DNA from: Tsukamurella sp. M9C
Lineage (GTDB): Bacteria > Actinomycetota > Actinomycetes > Mycobacteriales > Mycobacteriaceae
DNA length: 32,658 bases
NCBI RefSeq assembly: GCF_020169415.1
Contig: NZ_JAIULG010000058.1
Span: forward strand, 1-32,658
Direction of reading: 5' to 3'
This document shows positions 7,436-17,177 of the stretch, piece after piece. Position numbers and translations under genes: made by a program. Position 1 is the first letter of the stretch, and each line of letters opens with the position of its first letter. The notes beneath the pieces were generated by a model. It was not told the DNA's origin and did not search any database. It was given only the letters and a program-made list of their open reading frames with translations.

Positions 7436-9783
7436 CCTCAGCGCGCACCCTCACGCTGCAGACGCCGCTCGCCGAGGCCGTCGACCCCGAGATCGCCGAT
7501 GCGGCGACCGCCGAACTCGGACTCGCCACCGTCGGGGACCTGCTGCGGCACTTCCCGTTCCGATACGAGGGTGGGGCCGTGGAGGACGACGGCACCCGGC
7601 GGTCCGAGCCCCGCATCGGTGACGACGTGGTGGTGATCGGCACCGTCACCGCGATCACCCCGCCGCGGGCGCACCACCGCGGCAAGAAGATGTTCAAGGT
7701 GCAGGTGGTCAACAAGGTCCGCGCCTACGACGTGACCTTCTTCAACTACCTGCCCAAGCCGATCCAGCCCGACCGGCAGCTGTTGCTGATCGGCCGGCTC
7801 GGCGAGTTCAATGGGAAGCTGCAGCTCACCCACCCCGTGTGGCTGGTCCTGCCGGACACCACGATCACCTCGGCCGAGGCGCTCGCCGCCAACGAGGCGG
7901 GCTCGACCAAGGCGGGGTCGAAGCGCCTCAAGTTCGCCGACCTGAGCCTGCTGATGCAGCCCACCGTGCCGATCTACCACGGCACCAAGAACATGCCCAC
8001 GTGGCTGATCCTCTCGCTGGTGGACAGCGTGCTGAAAAGGCTCGCGCCGGTGCCCGAATCGCTGCCGCCCGCGTTCCTCGCGCTCCACGCCCTGATGAGC
8101 CTCGACGACGCGGTGCGGGCGGCGCACAAGCCCGACGGCCGCGCCCAGGCCGACCGGGCGCGCCGCCGCCTCGCCTTCGACGAGGCCGTCGCGATCGAGA
8201 CCGCCCTCGCCCGCCGGGCGCACGACGTGGGCATCGTCGGCGCGCCGCCGTTGCGCGCGCCCGACGGTCCGCTGCAGGCGGGACTGCGGGAGCGGCTCCC
8301 GTTCTCGCTCACCGCGGGCCAGGAGGACGTGCTCGCCGAGATCCTCGACGACATGGCCCGCGACCACCCGATGACCCGCCTGCTGCAGGGCGAGGTCGGC
8401 TCCGGTAAGACGCTCGTCGCGCTGCTCGCGATGCTCGCCGCCGTCGACGCCGGCCATCAGGCGGTGCTGCTGGCGCCGACGGAAGTCCTGGCGACCCAGC
8501 ACCTGCTGTCGATCACCGCGATGCTCGGCGACCTGGCGGAGGCCGGTCAGCTGGGTGCTGCAGAGGCAGCCACGACGGTGACCCTCCTGACGGGCTCGAT
8601 GACCGTCAAGCAGCGCCGGGCGGCGCTCCTGCGCATCGTGACCGGCGAGGCCGGCATCGTGATCGGAACGCACGCGCTGCTCGAGGACACCGTCGAGTTC
8701 TTCCGGCTGGGCCTGGTCGTGGTCGATGAGCAGCACCGGTTCGGCGTGGAGCAGCGCGACCGATTGCGGCGCAAGGGCACCGGCGAGAGCACCGACGACG
8801 ATTCCATGCCGCACCTGCTCGTGATGACGGCGACGCCGATCCCGCGCACCGTCGCGCTGGCGCAGTTCGGCGACATGGCGACGTCCGTGCTGCGGGAGCT
8901 GCCGCGCGGGCGGCAGCCGATCCAGACCTCGGTCGTCCCCGAAGACCGCGAGGCATGGGTCGCGCGGGCCTGGGCGCGCGTCGACGAGGAGGTCCGATCG
9001 GGCCGCCAGGTCTACGTCGTGTGTCCGCGGATCGGCGACGACGCGACGGGCGAGCAGGCCAAGGCCGGCTTCACCGACGAGGACTACGATTTCGAGGCGC
9101 CGGCGACGGAGGCGAAGACATCGGGGCGAGGCGCGTCACGTGGCGAGCCGGTTGTTGACGAGGCCGAGAAGCCGAAGACCGTCTCGGCGATCGAGATGTA
9201 CGACCAGCTCTCCGCGGGTCCGCTCGGCGAGCACCGGATCGCGCTGCTGCACGGCCGCCTGCCCGCCGACGAGAAGTCCGAGATCATGGCGTCCTTCGCC
9301 GCGGGGGAGATCGACGTCCTGGTGGCGACCACGGTGATCGAGGTCGGCGTCGACGTGGCGAACGCCACCACGATGGTCGTGCGCGATGCGGACCGGTTCG
9401 GCATCAGTCAGCTGCACCAGCTGCGCGGCCGCGTCGGTCGAGGCGGGCTGCCGGGGCTGTGCCTGCTCATCACCGCGACCGGCTCGGAACGCACCCTCGA
9501 GCGGCTGCAGAAGGTCGCGGAGACCGTCGACGGCTTCGCCCTCGCCCAACTCGACCTCGAGTACCGCGGCTTCGGCGACATCCTGGGCGTCGACCAGTCG
9601 GGCCTCGCGCGGCGCCTGAGCTTCCTGGACCTCGCGCAGGACGGCGACGTGCTCGCCGCGGCCCGGGACCTCGCGTACGAGATCGTCGGCGAGGACCCGG
9701 ATCTCGAGCGCCATACGGCCCTGCGAGCCATGAACGAGGTCATCCTCGGCGGCGATCGCGGCGACTACCTCGACAAGGCCTAG
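7432..9783 (+). CDS. recG: ATP-dependent DNA helicase RecG
   Basis: A 783-residue superfamily 2 helicase that regresses stalled replication forks and branch-migrates recombination intermediates. An N-terminal OB-fold wedge domain covers about residues 60-140. Walker A GEVGSGKT is at 320-327, the DEQH box at 432-435, the MTATPIPRT motif near 465-473, and TTVIEVGVDVA with LRGRVGRGG (motif VI) in the second helicase lobe. The C-terminal YRGFGDILG segment is typical. About 45 residues (roughly 540-583), acidic and low in complexity, interrupt the second lobe before the IEMYDQL segment; such an acidic loop is seen in actinobacterial RecG, but part of it has less biased codons here. The ATG at 7432 overlaps the upstream stop. 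Confidence 0.96.
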   Translation: MTSARTLTLQTPLAEAVDPEIADAATAELGLATVGDLLRHFPFRYEGGAVEDDGTRRSEPRIGDDVVVIGTVTAITPPRAHHRGKKMFKVQVVNKVRAYDVTFFNYLPKPIQPDRQLLLIGRLGEFNGKLQLTHPVWLVLPDTTITSAEALAANEAGSTKAGSKRLKFADLSLLMQPTVPIYHGTKNMPTWLILSLVDSVLKRLAPVPESLPPAFLALHALMSLDDAVRAAHKPDGRAQADRARRRLAFDEAVAIETALARRAHDVGIVGAPPLRAPDGPLQAGLRERLPFSLTAGQEDVLAEILDDMARDHPMTRLLQGEVGSGKTLVALLAMLAAVDAGHQAVLLAPTEVLATQHLLSITAMLGDLAEAGQLGAAEAATTVTLLTGSMTVKQRRAALLRIVTGEAGIVIGTHALLEDTVEFFRLGLVVVDEQHRFGVEQRDRLRRKGTGESTDDDSMPHLLVMTATPIPRTVALAQFGDMATSVLRELPRGRQPIQTSVVPEDREAWVARAWARVDEEVRSGRQVYVVCPRIGDDATGEQAKAGFTDEDYDFEAPATEAKTSGRGASRGEPVVDEAEKPKTVSAIEMYDQLSAGPLGEHRIALLHGRLPADEKSEIMASFAAGEIDVLVATTVIEVGVDVANATTMVVRDADRFGISQLHQLRGRVGRGGLPGLCLLITATGSERTLERLQKVAETVDGFALAQLDLEYRGFGDILGVDQSGLARRLSFLDLAQDGDVLAAARDLAYEIVGEDPDLERHTALRAMNEVILGGDRGDYLDKA

Positions 9784-9801
9784 TCCGGAGGGACTCTCGG
9801 A

Positions 9802-10416
9802 TCAGCGCGCTGCGAAGACGGACGCCAGCTGCCGGCCCCAGAAGTCGACGACCTGCTCGCGGCGTGTCTCGTCGTCGGACAGCAGGTCGGCGAGGCCGAG
9901 GCCGCGGGCGAGGTCGAGTGTCGCCTGTACGGCTCGACGGGCCTCCTCGTCGTCCCGGTCCACGCCGAGCAGGCGCATGGCGAGGGCGAAGACCTCGCGC
10001 GAGTGTTTGTTCTCGAAGGGCAGCATGCGCTCGCGGAGCGCGTCGTCGCTCGCGGCGGCGGTCCACACGTGCAGCGCGGCCTTGAACAGGTCGTCCGTGT
10101 AGTACTCGACGATGAGCCGCGCCACGGCGTACGGGCGGTCGGGGCCCTCGGGCACCGCCGCGCCCGCCTGGGCCACCTGCGCGAGCCGCTGCTCGCCCAT
10201 GTACTCCAGCGCGGCGCTGATCAGGTCCTCCCGCGTGGGGAAGTGGTGCTGCGCGGCGCCGCGCGAGACCCCCGCCTGCCGCGCCACGCTGCCCACCGTG
10301 GTGGCCGTCCAGCCGCGAGCGGCGAGCGACGCGATGGTGGTCTCCAGCAGGCGCTGCCGGGTCTCCCGGCTGCGGGACTGCTGGGGTGCGCGGATGGGCG
10401 GGCGGAGGGGAGTCAT
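9802..10416 (-). CDS. TetR/AcrR family transcriptional regulator of the branched acyl-CoA operon
   Basis: A 204-residue repressor-type protein. The N-terminal helix-turn-helix spans about residues 20-66 (a TRQRLLETTIASLAARG helix, then VGSVARQAGVSRGAAQHHFPTR). The rest is a helical ligand-binding and dimerisation domain with many Ala, Leu and Arg. It is the last gene of the minus-strand catabolic operon, 10 nt after the hydratase stop, so it most likely controls that operon with an acyl-CoA ligand, as TetR regulators such as KstR2 and FadR-type proteins do. The putative operator is the palindrome at 19725-19746. There is no Shine-Dalgarno; a TAGGCT hexamer 7 nt before the ATG suggests an internal leaderless promoter as well. 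The gene converges on recG with 18 bp between stops. Confidence 0.88.
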   Translation of the reverse strand: MTPLRPPIRAPQQSRSRETRQRLLETTIASLAARGWTATTVGSVARQAGVSRGAAQHHFPTREDLISAALEYMGEQRLAQVAQAGAAVPEGPDRPYAVARLIVEYYTDDLFKAALHVWTAAASDDALRERMLPFENKHSREVFALAMRLLGVDRDDEEARRAVQATLDLARGLGLADLLSDDETRREQVVDFWGRQLASVFAAR

Positions 10417-10429
10417 CGCGAACAGCCTA
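10417..10429 (-). promoter_or_regulatory. Internal leaderless -10 for the TetR gene, overlapping the hydratase stop codon
   Basis: TAGGCT (10424-10429, minus strand) is followed by 7 nt and the TetR ATG (10416). Its TAG is also the stop codon of the preceding hydratase gene, so one triplet may serve two purposes. This would allow the regulator to be made when the operon promoter is off. Confidence 0.4.
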
Positions 10430-11212
10430 TTCCGCCGGTACCGGTTCGGCCCAGCTCGGCGCGCGCTTCTGCAGGAATGCGGTGATCCCCTCGACCGACT
10501 CGGCGGAGCCGAACAGTCGCGCCGACTGCTCGCCGAGGGCGTCGGCCCGCTCGTCGAAGGAACGCAGCACGTCGTGCCACAGGATCTGCTTCGTCTCGCG
10601 CAGGCCCTGGGGGCTGCACAGCTGCAGTTCGGCGAGCTGCTCCGCGACTGCGGCCGCCGGGTCGCCGACCGCCGCGGTGATCAGGCCGTAGCCGGCGGCC
10701 TCGGCGGCGTCGAACTTGCGGCCCGTGAGCAGCAGCGTGGAGGCGACCCGCGAGGGCAGGTGCGGCAGCAGCACCAGCGAGACCATCGCCGGCGCGACGC
10801 CGATCCGCGTCTCCGTGACCGCGAACGACGCCCCGGGGCCGGCGAAGACGAAGTCGCACGAGCCGATGAGCCCGAAGCCCCCGGCCCGGACGTGCCCGTC
10901 GACCTGGGCGATCACCGGCTTGGGGCACTCGATGATCCCGCGCATGGCGCCGATCATCGCCAGGGTGCGGGACTTCGGGTCCGAGCCGGCGCCGTTCGCC
11001 GCCGCCTCCTTGAGATCGGCGCCCGCGCAGAACGTCGTGCCGGTGTGGGTGAGCACCACGGCTCGCGCGGCGTCGTCCGCCGCCGCGCGCTCGAGGCCCG
11101 CGCTGAGGTCGGCGAGCAGGCGCTGCGAGATGGCGTTGCGGTTGTGCGGGCTGTCGATCGTGAGATACGCGGCGCCGCCGCGCGTCTCGTAGTGGACCAA
11201 GGAGTCGGTCAT
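10427..11212 (-). CDS. Enoyl-CoA hydratase/isomerase family protein (EchA7-like), one catalytic Glu missing
   Basis: A 261-residue crotonase-fold protein. The first oxyanion-hole segment FCAGADLKE is at residues 61-69, the second AGGFGLIGSCD at 110-120, and VTETRIGVAP at 132-141. Aligned by eye to methylglutaconyl-CoA hydratase, the second glutamate of hydratases is present (E134). The first (GGGxE in typical hydratases) is replaced by G114, so the reaction may differ from simple hydration. The place in the operon suggests a role after carboxylation of a branched enoyl-CoA. Position corresponds, from memory, to echA7 of M. tuberculosis. An AGGAG Shine-Dalgarno overlaps the stop of the upstream dehydrogenase gene; the ATG at 11212 follows by a few nucleotides. 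Confidence 0.88.
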   Translation of the reverse strand: MTDSLVHYETRGGAAYLTIDSPHNRNAISQRLLADLSAGLERAAADDAARAVVLTHTGTTFCAGADLKEAAANGAGSDPKSRTLAMIGAMRGIIECPKPVIAQVDGHVRAGGFGLIGSCDFVFAGPGASFAVTETRIGVAPAMVSLVLLPHLPSRVASTLLLTGRKFDAAEAAGYGLITAAVGDPAAAVAEQLAELQLCSPQGLRETKQILWHDVLRSFDERADALGEQSARLFGSAESVEGITAFLQKRAPSWAEPVPAE

Positions 11213-11220
11213 CGGGTCTC

Positions 11221-12390
11221 CTAGTAGCTCTTGGGCAGCCCGAGGCTGTGCTCGGAGATGAAGTTGAGCACCATCTCGCGGCTGACCGGGGCGATGCGGA
11301 ACAGTCGCGAGGCCACCAGCATCTGCGCCAGGCCGTACTCGGTGGTGAGGCCGTTGCCGCCGAGCGAGTGGATCGCTCGGTCCACGGCCTTCGCTCCTGC
11401 CTCGCCGCCGGCGAACTTCGCCATGTTCGCGGCCTCGGCGGCGGCGAACTCCTCGCCGGCGTCGTACAGCGTTGCGGCCTTCTGCAGCATCAACTTCGCC
11501 AGCTCGGTCTCCACCTTGAGCTCGGCGAGCGGGTGGGCGATGGCCTGGTGCGCGCCGATCGGAACCTTGAAGACGGTGCGCTGCTTGGCGTAGTCCACCG
11601 CACGGTCGATCGCGTAGCGGGCCGAGCCCACGGAACCGGCCGCGGCCATGATGCGCTCGGGATTGAGGCCCGCGAAGAGCTGCGCGATGGCGGCGTCGGG
11701 CTCGCCGACCAGTGCCTCGGCGGGCAGCCGGACGTCGTCGAAGAACAGCGTCCACTGCGACTCCGGCAGGCCGACCTCCATGGGGATCTTGGTCTTCTGC
11801 AGGCCGGGGGAGTCGGTGGGCATGAGGAACAGCGCGGGCCGCAGCTTGCCGGTCTTGGCGTCCTCGCTGCGGGAGACCACGAGGATCACGTCGGCGAGCT
11901 CGATGCCGGAGATGAAGGTCTTCTGGCCCGAGATGATCCAGTCGGAGCCGTCACGGCGGGCGGTGGTGGTGATCCGGTGGCTGTTGCTGCCCGCGTCGGG
12001 CTCGGTGATCGCGAAGGCGGCGATGGTCTCGCCCGAGGCGATGCCCGGCAGCCAGCGCTGCTTCTGCTCCTCGGTGCCGAACCGGGAGATGATGGTGCCG
12101 TTGATCGCCGGGGAGACCACCAGCATGAGCAGCGACGAGCCGACCGCGGCGAGCTCCTCGCCGACGATGCCCAGCTCGTACATGCCGGCGCCGCCGCCGC
12201 CGTACTGCTCCGCGATGTTGACGCCGATCAGGCCGAGATCACCCGCGGCCTTCCACAGCTCGGTGGGGCCCTCGCCCGCCGCGATCTTCTCGCGCATGTA
12301 CTCGGGGCCGAACTTGCGGCCCAGCTCGGAAACGGTCGCGCGGAGCGCCTGGCGCTCCTCGGACTCGATGACGTCCATGGAAATGCTCAT
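11221..12390 (-). CDS. Acyl-CoA dehydrogenase (FadE12-like), IVD-type catalytic base
   Basis: A 389-residue FAD enzyme that would form an alpha,beta-double bond in an acyl-CoA. ITEPDAGSNS (128-137) and SGQKTFISG (154-162) are the FAD/substrate motifs. The ARYAIDRAVDYAKQR helix and the SLGGNGLTTEYG segment near 355 are typical. The glutamate of medium-chain dehydrogenases (in the YEGT segment) is absent: the sequence reads RIAPVSREM. Instead N243-P-E245-R aligns with the segment carrying Glu254 of isovaleryl-CoA dehydrogenase. This suggests a branched substrate. The gene sits directly after the carboxylase alpha subunit with an 8-nt gap; ATG at 12390 with AGGAA upstream. The likely partner pathway is the carboxylase-dependent degradation encoded here. 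Confidence 0.9.
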   Translation of the reverse strand: MSISMDVIESEERQALRATVSELGRKFGPEYMREKIAAGEGPTELWKAAGDLGLIGVNIAEQYGGGGAGMYELGIVGEELAAVGSSLLMLVVSPAINGTIISRFGTEEQKQRWLPGIASGETIAAFAITEPDAGSNSHRITTTARRDGSDWIISGQKTFISGIELADVILVVSRSEDAKTGKLRPALFLMPTDSPGLQKTKIPMEVGLPESQWTLFFDDVRLPAEALVGEPDAAIAQLFAGLNPERIMAAAGSVGSARYAIDRAVDYAKQRTVFKVPIGAHQAIAHPLAELKVETELAKLMLQKAATLYDAGEEFAAAEAANMAKFAGGEAGAKAVDRAIHSLGGNGLTTEYGLAQMLVASRLFRIAPVSREMVLNFISEHSLGLPKSY

Positions 12391-12398
12391 GTGGGTTC

Positions 12399-14354
12399 CT
12401 ACTCCGTATCTTCCAGCACGGCGACGACGGCGCCGGCATCGATGTTCTGGCCCACCTCGACGGCGATGGTCGTGATGACGCCGTCGGCGGGGGCGGAGAT
12501 GGCGTGCTCCATCTTCATCGCCTCCATCCACAGCACGGGCTGTCCGACGGTGACCGAATCGCCCTCCTGGGCACCGATCCGGGTGATCACGCCGGGCATC
12601 GGCGCGAGCAGCGAGCCCGCCGCCGCGGCGGCGTCCGCCGACGGGAGGGGATCGACGAGCGTCAGGGTCGCCGCGCCGCGCGCGGTCTCCACCTCGACGA
12701 CGGTGCGATCGCCGGGGTACGCCGTCACGGCGACGGTGCGCCGGATACCGTCGCGCTCGACCGCGACCGTCGCGCGGTCACCGTCGTCGACCACGGTGGC
12801 GACCTGCCCACCGTCGGCGCGGAACTCGCGCTCGTCGGTGGTCCGGAACTCGGGGACCAGGGTGCGGGAGCCGAGGTTGCGCCAGCCCGGCGCGACGTGC
12901 GGCAGCGGGCTCGCCGCGACGCCCCGTCGGTCCAGCACGGCGCCGGCGGCGGACGCGGCCTCCGCGAGCTCGGCCTCGTCGAGCAGCGGAGCGGCGAGGC
13001 GCTCGAGCCGCTCGCCGGTGAGGAAATCGGTCGCGAAGTCGCCGGCCTTGAAGTCGGCGTCGGCGAGGATCCGCACCAACAGGTCCCGGTTGGTGGTGAT
13101 GCCGTGGACGACCGCCTTGCGCAGCGCCGCCTCGGTGATCGCGAGGGCCTGCGCGCGGGTCGGGGCGAAACCGATCACCTTCGCGAGCATCGGATCGTAG
13201 AAGACCTCGACGACGCTGCCCGCGGGCGCGAGGGCGCTGTCGAGCCGGATGCCCGGGCGGTCGGGCCCGGAGAACTCGCTCACCACGCCGGGCACCTCGA
13301 AGCGGTGCACGGTGCCGGCGGCGGGCCGCCAGTCGTTCGCGGGATCCTCGGCGTAGAGGCGGGCCTCGATGGCCCAGCCGCGGGTGGCGGGCGGCTCGGC
13401 CGACGGGAGTGGGAGCCCCGCGGCAACGTCGAACTGCAGGCCGACCAGGTCGAGCCCGGTGGTGGCCTCGGTGACCGGGTGCTCCACCTGGAGGCGCGTG
13501 TTGACCTCGAGGAAGAAGAACTCGCCGGCGTCGGTCGCGAGGAACTCCACCGTGCCCGCGCCGGTGTAGCCGATGGCCTTGGCGGCGTTGGCGGCCGCCT
13601 CGTACAGGGCGGTGCGCATCGCCGGGTGCCGCTCGACGAGGGGCGACGGGGCCTCCTCGAGGACCTTCTGGTGGCGGCGCTGGATCGAGCACTCGCGCTC
13701 GCCCACGGCCCAGACTGTGCCCTGGGAGTCGGCCATCACCTGGACCTCGATGTGGCGGCCGCGCTCGAGGTAGCGCTCGCAGAAGACGGTGCCGTCGCCG
13801 AAGGCCGACTTGGCCTCGCGCTCAGCGGTCTCCAGGTTCTCCTGCAACTCGGCGCGGGTGCGGACGACGCGCATGCCGCGGCCGCCGCCGCCGGCGGAGG
13901 CCTTCACCAGGACGGGGAAGTCGCTGTCGGAGACCTGGTCCGGAGTGAGGTTGGTGAGCATCGGCACGCCGGCCTCGGCGAGGCGGGCCTTGGCCGCGAC
14001 CTTGGAGCCCATCGCGGTGATGGCCTCGGGCGACGGGCCGATCCAGACGATGCCCGCGGCCTGGACCGCGGCGGCGAAGTCGGCGTTCTCGGAGAGGAAG
14101 CCGTAGCCGGGGTGGATCGCCTGTGCGCCGGTGGCCTTCGCCGCGGCGATGATCTTCTCGCCCTGCAGGTACGTGTCCGCCGGGGACTCGCCGGGCAGGC
14201 GCACGGCCTCGTCGGCCTCGGCGACGTGCGGCGCGTTCGCATCGGGGTCGGAGTAGACGGCCACGGCGCGCAGGCCGCGGGCGTGGGCCGCGGCGATGAC
14301 GCGGCGGGCGATCTCGCCGCGGTTGGCGACGAGGACGGAGTCGAATGTCGTCAT
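12399..14354 (-). CDS. Acyl-CoA carboxylase alpha subunit: biotin carboxylase plus biotin carrier (AccA2-like)
   Basis: A 651-residue protein that carboxylates its own biotin with ATP and bicarbonate and passes CO2 to the beta subunit. The biotin carboxylase domain fills about residues 1-450: VLVANRGEIARRV at the start, the ATP-grasp loop KASAGGGGRGMRVV (about 159-172), ERECSIQRRHQK and EVNTRLQVEHPVTE (about 288-301). A linker with the BT domain follows, then a biotinyl domain ending in EAMKMEH with the biotinylated lysine at K614, 37 residues from the end. Domain order and length match 3-methylcrotonyl/geranyl/propionyl-type alpha subunits. ATG at 14354, GAGGAA just upstream, 8 nt after the beta-subunit stop. 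The substrate is set by the beta subunit. By gene order it corresponds to M. tuberculosis accA2. Confidence 0.95.
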   Translation of the reverse strand: MTTFDSVLVANRGEIARRVIAAAHARGLRAVAVYSDPDANAPHVAEADEAVRLPGESPADTYLQGEKIIAAAKATGAQAIHPGYGFLSENADFAAAVQAAGIVWIGPSPEAITAMGSKVAAKARLAEAGVPMLTNLTPDQVSDSDFPVLVKASAGGGGRGMRVVRTRAELQENLETAEREAKSAFGDGTVFCERYLERGRHIEVQVMADSQGTVWAVGERECSIQRRHQKVLEEAPSPLVERHPAMRTALYEAAANAAKAIGYTGAGTVEFLATDAGEFFFLEVNTRLQVEHPVTEATTGLDLVGLQFDVAAGLPLPSAEPPATRGWAIEARLYAEDPANDWRPAAGTVHRFEVPGVVSEFSGPDRPGIRLDSALAPAGSVVEVFYDPMLAKVIGFAPTRAQALAITEAALRKAVVHGITTNRDLLVRILADADFKAGDFATDFLTGERLERLAAPLLDEAELAEAASAAGAVLDRRGVAASPLPHVAPGWRNLGSRTLVPEFRTTDEREFRADGGQVATVVDDGDRATVAVERDGIRRTVAVTAYPGDRTVVEVETARGAATLTLVDPLPSADAAAAAGSLLAPMPGVITRIGAQEGDSVTVGQPVLWMEAMKMEHAISAPADGVITTIAVEVGQNIDAGAVVAVLEDTE

Positions 14355-14362
14355 GGAGTTCC

Positions 14363-15952
<1,590 letters not shown>

Positions 15953-16004
15953 GAGTGGAGTCCTTTGCCCTTGTAGGTGTCGGAGTGGGTGCCTGGGTGG
16001 GGGA

Positions 16005-17177
16005 TCACTTGTAGCCGAGGCGGTTGGCCGCGAGCGTGGTGAGGATCTGGGTGGTGCCGCCGCCGATGCCGAGGATGCGGACGTCGCGGTAGTGCCGCGA
16101 CACCTCGTACTCGGACATGTAGCCGTGGCCGCCGAAGAGTTGCACCGCCTCGTTCGCGACCCACTCGCCGCACTCGACGGCGGTGTTCTTCGCGAAGCAG
16201 GCCTGGGGCACGAGCTCGGCGGCCGCGGCGGCACCGCCGGATTCCATCGCCTCCGCGTACTGGTCGGCGACGTGCCGGCTGTACACGCGGGCGACCTCGA
16301 TGCGGCGCCGCATCTCGGTCACGGTGTTCTGCACGGCCTGGCGCTTGATCAGCGGCTGGCCGAAGGTCTCCCGGGTGCGGACCCAGTCGAGTGTGAGGTC
16401 GAGGCAGCGCTGCGCGTGCGAGTACGCCTGCACCGCGAGGGCGAGGCGCTCGGTGACGAAGGCGGCGCCGATCAGCAGGAAGCCGCTGCCCTCGGGGCCG
16501 ATGAGGTTCTCGGCGGGGACGCGGACGTCGGTGAAGGAGAGCTCGGCCGTGTCCGAGGCGTGCCAGCCCATCTTCTTCAGCGGGGCGCTCACCTCGAAGC
16601 CGTCCAGGCCCTTGGGGATCACGAGCAGGCTGATGCCGCTCGCGCCCTCGCCGCCGGTGCGGACGGCGGTGACCACCCAGTCGGCGCGAATGCCCGACGT
16701 GATGAAGGTCTTGGCGCCGTTGACGATGTAGTGATCGCCGTCCTTGCGGGCCGTCGTCGTGAGGTGGCTGAGATCCGAGCCGCCGCCGGGCTCGGTGAGT
16801 CCGAGGGAGCTGATCTTCTCGCCGGCGAGCACGGGCGCGACCCACCGCGCCTTCTGCTCGTCGGTGCCCGCGAGGATGATGTGCGGCACCGAGATCCCAC
16901 AGGTGAACAGCGAGGCGAACAGGCCGCCGGAGCCGCCGGCCTCGTGCATGGCCTCGCACACGATGAGCGCGTCGCGGGGATCGCCGTCGCCGCCGCCGAC
17001 CGACCCGGGGAAGGAGACGCCGAGCAGGCCGAGGTCGCCGGCCTTCTTGTGCAGCTCGCGGGGGAGCAGGCCGCCCGCCTCCCAGTCGTCGAGGTTCGGC
17101 AGGATCTCGCGCTCGGTGAACGCGGTCACCGTCTTGCGCAGCGCGATCCGCTCCTCGGACTCCCACAGGCTGGTCAT
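16005..17177 (-). CDS. Acyl-CoA dehydrogenase (FadE13-like), IVD-type catalytic base
   Basis: A 390-residue flavin-dependent dehydrogenase. LTEPGGGSDLS (127-137), VNGAKTFITSG (152-162) and QLFGGHGYMSEYEVSRHYRD near the end are the expected family segments. At the medium-chain position the glutamate is missing (GIGGGTTQI), while V241-T-E243-R aligns with the Glu254 segment of isovaleryl-CoA dehydrogenase. IGGGTTQI resembles the AGTSE-type end of that enzyme. The gene differs clearly from the second dehydrogenase in the operon, so the two may act on successive intermediates or form a heteromer. The ATG at 17177 has a strong AAGGAG Shine-Dalgarno and overlaps the stop of the AtuA-like gene (ATGA). 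A longer frame upstream lies inside that gene and is rejected. Confidence 0.92.
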   Translation of the reverse strand: MTSLWESEERIALRKTVTAFTEREILPNLDDWEAGGLLPRELHKKAGDLGLLGVSFPGSVGGGDGDPRDALIVCEAMHEAGGSGGLFASLFTCGISVPHIILAGTDEQKARWVAPVLAGEKISSLGLTEPGGGSDLSHLTTTARKDGDHYIVNGAKTFITSGIRADWVVTAVRTGGEGASGISLLVIPKGLDGFEVSAPLKKMGWHASDTAELSFTDVRVPAENLIGPEGSGFLLIGAAFVTERLALAVQAYSHAQRCLDLTLDWVRTRETFGQPLIKRQAVQNTVTEMRRRIEVARVYSRHVADQYAEAMESGGAAAAAELVPQACFAKNTAVECGEWVANEAVQLFGGHGYMSEYEVSRHYRDVRILGIGGGTTQILTTLAANRLGYK

